NCBI RefSeq assembly: GCF_949628265.1
Contig: NC_088790.1
Span: 11,226,545 to 11,290,544 of the forward strand
DNA length: 64,000 nt
DNA from: Cloeon dipterum
Taxonomy: Eukaryota; Arthropoda; Insecta; Ephemeroptera; Baetidae
Reading direction: 5' to 3'
Shown: piece after piece, positions 34,201 to 46,200 of the stretch
How positions within the stretch are numbered: position 1 is the stretch's first letter
Layout of the letters: the number at the start of each line of letters is the position of its first letter
Position numbers and translations under genes: made by a program
The notes under the pieces: model-generated
The model's input: the letters and a program-made list of their open reading frames with translations, nothing else
Told to the model about the DNA's origin: nothing
The model's database searches: none

Positions 34201-37200
34201 CAAACTCTTAACCAATCATTGAATTAGTATGTTGTTTTTATTTAATATTTAATTCTATAATTAGGCTCACAATCCCCATTGTATGAAAGTATCACTTTTC
34301 TTAATGGGAAAACGAAGGAAAATAACGCAAAAGGCGATTCCATAGCAAATCTGAAAAAAGTTTAACACTAAACAGGAAATATGCTGATTTCAAAATATGT
34401 GATTATTGATTTAAATGTAACTGGGGCTTACAATAGGGACAGGGTGAAAGTTGCTTAAAGTGTAGAGCTGTGATATTTAGAAGATATTTGCTTTGTTCTT
34501 TCAAGACACGTCGAAGGATTTAACGCTTTCGTTAAAAGCTGACCCATTAAATTTACGAAGCTCAAAAGCAAAAAAACGTGAAGGAATTGTTATTTATGAT
34601 GTTGCAATTTGAACTTTGAAGACATTTTTCGTGTAAAAGAGATGTGACTGTGGGGGTCCAAATATTTAAATAAAACCACTCCAACCTTTTCTATATCTGG
34701 CGTCGTATATTATGGCAATTGAACTGGAAACAGAGGAATTCACAATAAATATTTCACATTCCAAAGTCAGAGCAAGAAAAGGAATTCGAAACAATTTACA
34801 AGGATCATGATCAATATTTGAATACGCCAATTAATTTACTAATAATCAATAATCAATTCGTCAATTAAAATCAAAACAACAATTATTTAATACCGCAAGA
34901 AAATATCTCACCCCTATTCACAGGGTCAGTCACTTCACGATAAGCCAGTAATCACCCTTCGAGACAATAAGCGCAGTGCATGGGGTTTTACTGCAATTTA
35001 TAATCAGTGTTACAATCAATCAAAAAGGTTTCTCTTTTTTTTATCAAAAATACAAGCACACTAAAAGTTACCTTAATGACGAGCACTATTCGCTAAACCA
35101 CCACACACGCCCTGCACGCTCGATTTCCGAAGGTTAAATGCCACCACACGCACTGCTGCCGGCACAGGTACCGCATGCGCATTGCGCTCGTTTGGTACCT
35201 GTGCCGCAGGTTGCTTAGGCCGCCAGGCGACCCCTACAGGGGCTCCCCCTTTGAGGCAGGAGGCCATGGGGGCCCCGAAACGCTGCGGGGGGCGCACTTG
35301 GCGCCCGTATTTCGTTCTGATGGCGTTCTGCTGCACTGGCAAATTCATCTGACGGCGCCGTTGGCGCACAGGTGCCGGCGGCGGGTTGCCAAGAGGAGGT
35401 GCACGTAGTGGTATGTTGAGTACCGGAGAGGGTCGCAAAGTAATCCCTGCTGGTTTCGGGGGACGCTCGGGCGGCGTCGATGACTCGATGTACGCCGGCT
35501 TCAGGCGGTCAATGGAGACAACTTCTCGCTTGCCCTTCACTTCAATTTCGAAGCGTTTTTCTCCTCGCTTCAACACTGGGTGTGGGCCAGTGTAGTGGGC
35601 GCTCAGAGGAGGTCGGTGGGCATCTACACGCAGCATAACATGCGATGATGACATCAAGTCCGGATGAACATAAAAGGACTTTCTCCCATGAGACACAACA
35701 GGTGCCGGCGAGAACTCCGCGAATTGGCTTTGCAGTCGCAGCAGCACCTCCATTGGCGTCAGTGGGTATTGCGGTGGCACGAAAAACTCACCAGGAAGAC
35801 GCAGGGCTTCTCCATAAACTAATTGCGAGGAGGACGCGTTCAAATCCGGTTTCAATGCCGAACGCAGGCCAAGAAGTACAGGTGCCAGCGCCGCTGTCCA
35901 GCCGTGATCGTAGCAAGCCAGCGCGGCCTTGAGCGTACGATGCAGGCGTTCGACCATGCCGTTAGCTTGTGCATGATAGGCGGTCGTGTGGTTAACCTTA
36001 AAGCCAAGTCTTTTAGCAAATCGATGGAAAAGTTCTGACGTGAACTGTCTTCCACGGTCGCAGATTATTTCGTCCGGGACACCGAAACGGCTCATCCAGC
36101 CCTCCTTCAGAGCCCTGATGACAGCGTCTGCTGTAATTTCTTTCATTGGTACGACTTCAGGCCACCTTGTAAAACGATCAATCATTGTGAAACAGTACCG
36201 AAAACCCTCCGAGTCCGGCAACGGGCCCACGATGTCCACGTGGATGGTTGAAAATCTCTCCGTAGCGGTCGAAAAAGGCTGTAAGGGTGCAATAGTGTGC
36301 CTGTTCACCTTGTTCCTTTGACAGGGAATGCACTCACGTGCCCACTTGGCGCAATCCTTTTTCAGCCCTGGCCACACAAACCTATCGCTGACTAGACGGA
36401 CGGAACTCTTAATACCTGGATGAGAAAGGCCATGCAGTTTGTCGAAGGCTTCTTTTCTAAACTTCTCAGGCAAAAAGGGTCTCGGCGATCTTGTTTTCAT
36501 ATCGCACAACAGCTCTAGGTCCGTATCTTGAACAGGTATTTCTTCCAACTTAAGGACACTGTCCGGCGAAGAGTAAAGTTTCAGCTCCTTATCCTGCTTC
36601 TGGGCACGCGCGATCTCCTCGTATGTATGAGGAGCAGCCACGGCTTCCACGCGAGAAAAGGTATCCGCCACAATGTTCGCGCTTCCTTTAATGTACCGGA
36701 TATCTGTCGTAAACTCGGCGATGAAGAGTAATTGGCGCTCTTGGCGTGGCGAGTGGTCACTCCTGTTCTTCTCAAAAGCGTGCGTCAATGGCTCATGATC
36801 GGTGTATACGGTGAACTCTCGAGCTTCAAGCCAATATCGAAATTTCTTGATTGAGTCGAAAATGGCCAGCAACTCTCGATCTGTGGTCGAGTACCGTTTT
36901 TCAGTCGAAGTCAACTTTCTTGAGTGAAAACCCAACGGTTGCCACGCATCTGCTACCTGTTGCTGCAACACGGCGCCCAATGCGACATCAGAGGCGTCTG
37001 TAACAAGTGCAAGTGGCGCGCCCTCAATTGGGTGCGCGAGACAAACAGCGGCACTCAAGGCAGTTTTGCACTTTTCAAAAGCAGCAGAAGCATCATCTGT
37101 CCAGGTAAGTTTCGTCTTCTTGGGGAGCTTCTTTCCAGCCAACAAAGCATGCAATGGCGATAAGGTCTCCGCAATCCGTGGCAAAAAGCGATGGTAAAAA

Positions 37201-40200
37201 TTAATCATGCCGAGAAAACGCGAAAGTTGGTTTCTTGCCAGGGGCTTGGGAAAGTTTGTTATGGCTGTAATGTTATCAGGCAGCGGACGCAGTCCTCGTG
37301 CGTTGATTTTATATCCTAAGAAACTCACTTCCTCTGCTCCAAACACACATTTCTCCTGTTTAAGCACGAGCCCGTGCTCCTTTAGCTTTTCCAGGACCGC
37401 TAGTAAATGTTTTTTGTGTTGCTCTACGTCAGAAGAAGCTATCAAGAGGTCATCCACAAAGCAAAACACAAATGGAAACTCGTCGAATATCCCATCCATC
37501 ATGCGTTGGAAAGTTGCGCTGGCATTCCTCAGGCCAAAAGGCATGAAAACGAATTCGAAGAGCCCAAACGGCGTGGTAATGGCGGTTTTCGGCACATCTT
37601 CTTCAGCTACGGGGACATGGAAAAATGCTCGAGACAAATCCAGGGTGGAGAATATTTTACTGCCATGCAAAGCAGCGGAGCAGTCATGTAGATGTTTCAT
37701 GGGATAGCGGTCGGGAACAGTCCTCGTATTGAGCTGTCTAAAATCTCCACAGGGTCGGAAAGTGCCATCTTTCTTCGGAACTAGATGAAGCGCGGAGGAC
37801 CAAGCGCTCTTTGATCTTCGGATTAATCCCGCCATCTCCATTTCTTTAAATATTGCCGTCGCGGCCTTCAATTTGTCCGGCGCGAGGCGACGGAAACGAG
37901 TATGGATTGGGGGACCTGTCGTCGCGATATAGTGTTTGGTTTTGTGCTTAACAGGTCGTTTGGCGTCTGGTGGCCGGAAAATTTCAGGGAAGTCCTTGAG
38001 CAAGGAAATGTACTGGCCGTCTGCAGCATTCGCCACCTTGAGGCTGGGGCGGCAGTCCGCTCGGCAATGCCCCTGGACTTTCAGTCCTGTCAGTTTGTCC
38101 ACCAGCGCTGCCTCATCTAAATCGACTGAAAGCCGGAAATTAGCAAGGAAATCCGCTCCTAAAATAGGTGTGCTGACTTCAGCTACAATAAACGTCCACA
38201 AAAATTCTCGACGCAAATTCAAGGACAGCTTTAGCGATTTAAAGCCAAAACATGGGATGAAGTCGTCATTTGCTGCGGTAAGTTTAAAATCAGTTTGAGT
38301 CCTCTCTTCCGCAATCATTTTTCTTGGTACAATGGATAGGTCCGCGCCAGTGTCTACTAAAAAGGTGAGTTTGGTAAGCGGGTCATCAATAAATAGGCGA
38401 CTGTGTTGTGATTGGCAAACAGAGACGGTCGCTGCGCATGTCTGCCCTAAAAGTTTAAAGTCCCAGGTTTCTGTTGTTGAGTTTGATCTGCGCAGAATTG
38501 GCTGTAGAATCGACAGAATGGGCGGCACTGATACGCCTTATCTCCGAATCGTTTGTGATGATAGCAACGATCGTCGGCTTGCCTCGATGCTGATGGCGAC
38601 CGGCTGAAAGAGCGGCCACGTTCTCCACGGTTTGCGCGGCGCCCTCGGTTGTTGCTCAACTCGCTGATAGCCAGCTGCATTTTATACATTTCTCCCTTTA
38701 TGTCCGTAATGCTTTTCTCCACAGACGCAAAACGACGATCCTCGCTCGAATTTCTCGATCCGCCCGCTCGCACAGCGGCGATTTCGCACTGTGGCGCGGC
38801 GGCGTTGTCGCGCTGTGGCGCGGCAGCGCCTGTCTGTTGCTTGTATACATGGAGTTCGTCCGCTTTCTGTGCGGCGGCGTCAATATCTCTCTCTACCACC
38901 AGAACGTGCCGCCATTCAGCAGGCATAGCGGCCCTCCAGATGGCCAACAGGTCAGCCTGGAAGATAGCATTTCCGAGGGTAGCCTCATCCGCAAGAGAGC
39001 GCAACCGTGCTAGGAATTCGCTGGGCTTCATTGTACCTAGAGGAATAGACCTCATTCTGCTGCGCAGTGATTCGTAGTCACTTGGGCGCAAGTTTGTCAA
39101 CAGAGCGTTTTTTAGGGCAGCATAAGGCTCCAATTGCGGAATCTTCCGAATCAAATTAGCAGCTGCCTCAGGTAGCGCGACGTAAGGTACAGCTCGGGCC
39201 AAGCATAGGAATTTCTCCTTTTCGTTAATAATTCCAGCTTGCGCAAACTGCTCTTCCAGTAGGCTGAAGAAGAGTTCTGCATGCTCAGCGGAATATACCG
39301 GAGGCTTGAAATTCATGGTAGGTGCAACGGCAGTCTCGTCCGGCATCTTGCAATGTCAGGAATTTCACGACGTCGGGTAGCACCAATGTGGGGGTCCAAA
39401 TATTTAAATAAAACCACTCCAACCTTTTCTATATCTGGCGTCGTATATTATGGCAATTGAACTGGAAACAGAGGAATTCACAATAAATATTTCACATTCC
39501 AAAGTCAGAGCAAGAAAAGGAATTCGAAACAATTTACAAGGATCATGATCAATATTTGAATACGCCAATTAATTTACTAATAATCAATAATCAATTCGTC
39601 AATTAAAATCAAAACAACAATTATTTAATACCGCAAGAAAATATCTCACCCCTATTCACAGGGTCAGTCACTTCACGATAAGCCAGTAATCACCCTTCGA
39701 GACAATAAGCGCAGTGCATGGGGTTTTACTGCAATTTATAATCAGTGTTACAATCAATCAAAAAGGTTTCTCTTTTTTTTATCAAAAATACAAGCACACT
39801 AAAAGTTACCTTAATGACGAGCACTATTCGCTAAACCACCACACACGCCCTGCACGCTCGATTTCCGAAGGTTAAATGCCACCACACGCACTGCTGCCGG
39901 CACAGGTACCGCATGCGCATTGCGCTCGTTTGGTACCTGTGCCGCAGGTTGCTTAGGCCGCCAGGCGACCCCTACATGACTATCATCTGCGTTAATACTC
40001 TGTTTGATGAGATGAATGAATCAATAGATGAATTTTAGTATTTACTCTCGTAAAGCCGCTAAGCTTTCGATTTTGGCAGGTATAATCGCCAATAGCTTTA
40101 AGGGCCCTATTATGATTTCAAAATATTTTAAAATTTTAAAAAAATATTTTTTATCAGTACAAGAAAAAATAGGAAATTTCAGCAGCATTATTGATTCCTC

Positions 40201-43200
40201 TCGTCGTGTTTATTTGAAAAGCGTGCAAATGCAAACTATGAAGCTGATTTACTCAGGAAATTAACTTGCCAACCTTGGAATAATTTAGTTTTGCTTTGAA
40301 AATTGAAGCTCAAAAAAGCTTAAAAATATGAAGATAAAGATTTCATTCTAGAAAATCTAGTTAGAACATAAAATGCACGAAAAATCACAGTCATAGAGCA
40401 GCACAGCTGTAGACACAATTATTTATACTGTAATGCACTTTTACTAAAGAAAACACAAACCGCAACCTCTAAACCTGCGTTGCAAATGAAAATATATGCG
40501 TATAACATACAGCATATATAGTAACGCCATCCGCACAATGCCACTGACAAAGCGAAACGCAAAGCCGCTCAAATTCTCAACGGTGCTATTTATTCATCTG
40601 CGGTGAGGAATTATGCAACGTTTCGGACCTTGTGGTGCTGCGGGTTGCATATTTAACCCTCGCGCTCGATTTCACTCTGCTAGTTGAAGCGAGAAAGTGG
40701 AAATCAATCCGAATGTTTCAAGAATGGAGTCTATAGTTTTCTGGCATCTAAAGTAACAATGTTTATCTGACAATGAGCTTTCTCTAGTTGTTTGAATGCT
40801 TAATTAATTTATAATTCTGTTGAAAACAAGGAAAATAAAATTTTATATGTATTAAAAAGTATGTATGTAGTTATTAATTTTGAAGGTTTAATTTTCAAAT
40901 TTATGTTTAGACAATTTAAACAATTTTCATAGCAAAATAGACGCCTTAGCCTAGTCTAGTCAGAGCTGAATAGTGACGGAGGACTCATATTGATTATTTA
41001 TTTTAACTAAAGCTAATATACTAATTTCACGGATGTATTTTTATTGTTTACCCAAATGACTCTCAATTTTTATTATAAATTTTAAATTATGTAGCGGAAT
41101 TTCTTCAAATGGGAAGTAATGAAAAACAGTATAACGCGACTCAATCTCACAAAGCTACTCGCAATTTCCCCTTCCACATTTATTCAACTTTTAATAAGAA
41201 TTAAAAAATGTAATAATTATGGTTCATTAAATATAATTTTTCGATCCTGGTTTTGTCGCTACACCGATTTTTCATCTCCCTCGGTTGATATCGACCATAA
41301 GCATTGGACGCGGAGAGAGGCAAAATATTTCTCGCGCGCGGTGGCGGCGGGGACGTCAGCCGATATGAATGGCAGGCATTTTGTGACGCGCTGTTGGTGC
41401 AGCATTTTTATAAGAAGTCGAATGATGAGGCTAATCGCTTTTATTGTTGAACACGAGACGCGAGGAATTCCTATTTATGTCCGCTGCGGATGCGGAGCCT
41501 CGCAGAAATGTCGATTTCGTGTCGCGCGGGGCACGAATTCCCTTGACAGCGAATATAAAGCATTCTGCCTTCTGACTGAGAGAGACCGACGCCGCGAATA
41601 TTAAATATTTTTCGGTGCAAATTTCTCCAAACTGAGGAAAATTAGCCTGCTCGCTATTCCAGGCACATATGTCACGGCGGTGGTCAAGAAAAACCATTTC
41701 ATAGTCGATGGCCCGCATTATTTGCGTCAATCCACGATGAAAAGTCTCCAGAGCCTGCCTGTCAGCCAGCCGCAAAGGGCTCGATATTGCTCCGACTGCG
41801 GCCACCCCTGTCCCGCCCATTGTTCCCTCGCGAGATTCGACGCTTTTGGAACACAGGCACGTATCTTATTTCCACTCGAACGAAATGTTTGCTGCCTGAA
41901 TCTAATCGTAGAAGGATAACTTTCTTTCAAAAACAAAACTTTTGGTTTGGATTTCATCCATTCCTAACAGTCAATATACATACACAACACATATTCTTTA
42001 CTGGGTTCTATATATAGATGCAAAACAAAATAATTCAGTAAGTCAAAATAAATACTGTTTAGATTCAACATGATTTTAATGCGGATTAATCTTAAAAATT
42101 ACTATTAAAAACTCCAATGTTTGGAAAATTTATCGTCAGCAAACCAGCAATCTTTGTGGAAATTAATCGTCAGAAATTCTGAATGGGGGATGAAAACAAC
42201 TCCAAACAATGAATTCATGAATTCAACGTATTTTACGAAATATCCTTTGGGGAAAAAATAATTTTCGGAGAGACCAAACAATTATTTTAAAACGCTCTTA
42301 AAATGACGCGTTCGAGCTTTGATAACAACGATAGCTGCAATGAAACTGGATTATGGCGAAAACATATCGAAAAACTAATCTTGGACTAAAACAAAATAAA
42401 TAATTAAATACATGATACAAGTAAGGGGAAATTCATGGTTCAACATTGACTAATTATATTCCTTTGAAAATAATAAATTAATACATCCTAAAACCTTTTC
42501 TTTGTATAGAACCAGGAATGATTCTGATAAAAAAATATTTTAGATTAAAATGTTCACTATTAGTTAGAACATGTTATTTTAAATAAAAAAGACAAAATCA
42601 GGCAAAGTTAAGTAGTTAAGTTCCCATTTTTTTTTAATTTATTGATTTTCAATCATATATTTGTTTTATTTACTAAGGATGGTAGAACTCTTCCTTGGCT
42701 GAGTATGGTTTCATTTGAGCCACTCTACGAATCTCTATATGGACATAAATGTTCGAGATTTTAGATTTAAGCAATTAAAATTTCGTTAGAGTTTTTCTTG
42801 AAATATTTTTAATTTCATGAGGCCACACACTGGAGATGCAGTACAGATCAAAATCAACTGATTGAACTAAAACGATTAAATTTTGTAAGTGCATGAGTTG
42901 TTAATATGTAGAGGTCTTAGCCATCCGTGCTGAGTCCCACCAGCCGGCTAATTTCGAGTCACGTGGTCAGCCGGCAGCCGTCGTGAATTTTGATAAGCCA
43001 TGCCAGCCGCACCAGCCAGCGGCAAAAATAGTCAGCCGCTAGGCCCAGCCAGCCGCCGCCTAAAAATTTCTAATCATGCGTACCTCTAGTTTTTTATCGT
43101 GTCTTAGTTTAGAGGAAATTAAATCTTGGACAAATCACTAAAGATTTAAAAAAATATGAATTTATTTTAAACAAACTTAAAAATTTGCCTCTCCCTAATT

Positions 43201-46200
43201 CAAAAGTTGACGGTACAAACGTGGAAAAAATTGTGGGTATAAGTGGATTGCATGATTTCTGGCCAACAATGTTCAATATGTCAACTATACAATTTTAAAT
43301 AATTAATAAGTATACTTATATATTGTTGTGACCTCACCAGTTAAATGATCATTATCACATTAGCATCGTTTTCTCTATTTCTGTGGTACAATTTCCGGCT
43401 GACACAACCGAAATGCAAATGAGATAACGGACCAAACCCGCAATCATTTATTTTTGCATTCATTACAGTTTTGTCGCGTTGATAAAGTCTCATGACGGGC
43501 GAGTCTGTTATTTAGTAATAAAATCGGTGGAGAGGGAGGGGGTGGGCTGCCACGCTCGCTCGCTTTTGGCGTCGCGGTGCACGACACCATGCATCATCAA
43601 TTTGTCGGGGGTGGTTTTTGTGTGTGTGCATTATTTTGAAACGCGCGCACCGAGGGTGGCTGGCGTGCCGAGCCGCACTACACAAGGGCATAGACAATAG
43701 CGCTAATGGACCAGCCTCGGCTTGACTATAGAAAGCGCGCAGGTTTGTTCCTGCAAGTCGACCACAGTTGAAAATCGTGCGGAAAATCGACGACTCGACG
43801 TCTACGCGCTAAAAGCTTTTACTACCGACTTCCTTTCACGCGTGCTATTCTTTTGAAAGGCAACACGAATTATTTCTCATAAAATAAGTTGCAAAATTAT
43901 GCAAATTATGTTTTTAATACTGACATAGATTGCGAAGTGTGGTTGGCCAACGAGCTTTTTCTTTGAGGGTGGTGAAACCCAAGCTCAAGAATTTCACTAA
44001 GATCGAGTTTCCCTCCCTGTGCAAAATGCATCTGTGGCAACTTTCTAGTGATAAGTGTTTTTTAGTCATTTAATCGCGGCTCAATGTGGTGAAAGAAATG
44101 TACGTAGTGCTGCAGCTCATGAGCTTCTAGTCTCAACTTAGGGGTGATGATAGACCGAGGAGAGTTATCCTCTCATTTGAAAATATAAATTTAGAAATAA
44201 AAGACGCTGTCGTATGCTTCTGCCTTTATTGGTGAAATGTACGCGTTGCGGGGTGGTCGCCCCAGGAAGGAAAGGAATGAACCTCACTGTTTATCATGGC
44301 AAAAAAAGATAGACTAATTTATTTCATGCTGCGCACTTCTTGCAGTCTGCTCACATTGATAAAATGCCTTGGGATATTAACAATTAGCATTTACCAGCAA
44401 CCTTTAACTGGCAAAAACATGTAAAAATCGTCGAAGAAACAGCATCAATCAGTGTATAAACTTCCTAAATCGATCAAAATCAATCAAAGTAATGGCCTAA
44501 CAGTCACGGTCCTATGATTTATGAATATTTTAGCCCAACGCTGTCCTCAATCGCAATGTTTGATCTCCAAGGGAATGAAAAATTCTGAAGTAATAAATCA
44601 ACATAGCATTATTATGAAAATTCTCCCGAATTGGCGAAGAAACCATAAACAATTTAGATGACATGCAATATCTTTTCCAGCGTCAAAAGGACGGTCAGAA
44701 AATGTTCATTGACAATTCCTCAAGAGACACAAACGTTTTTTTGGCAGTCTTGAAGGTCCACCACCTGCATGTTATGTAATATCAAAGCCCCCTCTTGCGA
44801 TGAAGGAGCAGAGATGTATATTCTACAGTGATATGATACAGTCGCGGCGTTTTCGCAAGCGCGCGCGGGGATTTGCCGAGCGTGTGTTTTAAGCCGTGCT
44901 TTATTTTCCGTGCGCGTTTCAGGGGATGGGGGTGCGGACAGGGTGCACAATCCCAGAGATTATCAGCGATGTTGGCCGAAAAAGATGCGGAGGAGAGAAG
45001 GAGAAACGCAACGCAACTCTGGGGGAGCGAGCTGAGCGAGCGAGAGGAGCTCAAGTGATTCCATTAAGCGCTTCAACATTTATATTACGAGAGCCAGCGA
45101 GTGAGCGAGCTATACAGCGCGCTGCTTTTTCGTGCTGGGGTAAACTTATCTGGATTTTGCATGTTTTACTCGGGGCGCGGATTAAACGGCTGTTTATTTA
45201 CGCACGTCATGTTTAACTTTTCGAACTCACTCGCTTTCCTAGGGGGAAATGGACATGAATCTCAAATTGCCTCCTTTTCATTAATTGAATGATTAAAAAG
45301 CTAAACTGTTTACGGCACTGTCTTCATAATCACTTCCCGGAACAATTAACTTTTAATACTTTCGGATAATTTGATTCTCGCAACGCTTGAACACTTTTGT
45401 AATTGGTGTGCTGTCAGAAAAATTTAATTACATAAATTTTATGTATCATGAGATGCTTTCTCAGAGAAAAAAAAAGGAATGAAGGTCCTTGGCACTGGCT
45501 AGATTTTTGACCAAGTAATTGATTCTCTCTAATTCAGCTGCTTCTATTTATTTAAAAATAATTCCGTTCTCGTCTCACTCGTATGGGCATTTTTCCAACA
45601 AAGTTGCACCATTTAGTTTTTTTTTTTAAAGAAAAATGAGAATTCAAAACGGGAACTCCTAGAATGCCTTGTTTAAATTTATCGAACTTGAGCACTTTCC
45701 TATGGTTTGAACAATTTAATGGTTTCAGCCAGCTTTGGAGATAAAATGAAATTGCACTATCGGGGGATGAATTTTGAAAGCTACTTTTCATTCAATCATG
45801 AAGATGTTAATAAATGTGTCATTTCCCCCATTCCAGGATAGTCGCTATATTGCATTAAGACTTTTGGCCCGGAAAACCACTAATAACCGAATTTTTGTAG
45901 CTAATTTGCTTAATTTTTTATCACATGGAAATTTTGATATTTTTAATCAACTTGGTTTTAATATTTTTTAAATTTGTATTATATTGAAGACTAAAAAACA
46001 AGAATATTTTTCACCGGCTTTTGATTATATGTGGAGTTTGAAGAGGTTAAAGAAAAATGCAGTGCCTTGAACACACGCATTAATTTTTCTGAGTGTCAAT
46101 TACGAACATCGATTGATCGTTTACAAATTTTCACTTAAATTAGATTTCACCCGTATTTTTAAAACAATTTGTAAATTTTAGTAGCCAAATATTTTCAAAC

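Larger units (their letters stand above)
34649..39976 (-). mobile_element. Complete Ty3/Gypsy LTR retrotransposon, CsRn1/Kabuki-like
   Basis: A 5,328-bp element inserted antisense in intron 1 of the DM13-DOMON gene. It has two 590-bp LTRs that look identical base for base, TGAC target duplications, a primer site, a purine tract, gag and one long pol frame without stops. Domain order protease, reverse transcriptase, RNase H, integrase places it in Ty3/Gypsy; the CHCC knuckle in gag suggests the CsRn1 lineage. No env-like frame was seen. LTR identity implies a very recent insertion, so the site may be polymorphic. Confidence 0.95.

Noticed and set aside
35175..38607. Many plus-strand frames across the retrotransposon
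   Set aside because: They are shadows of gag and pol; none shows a domain.
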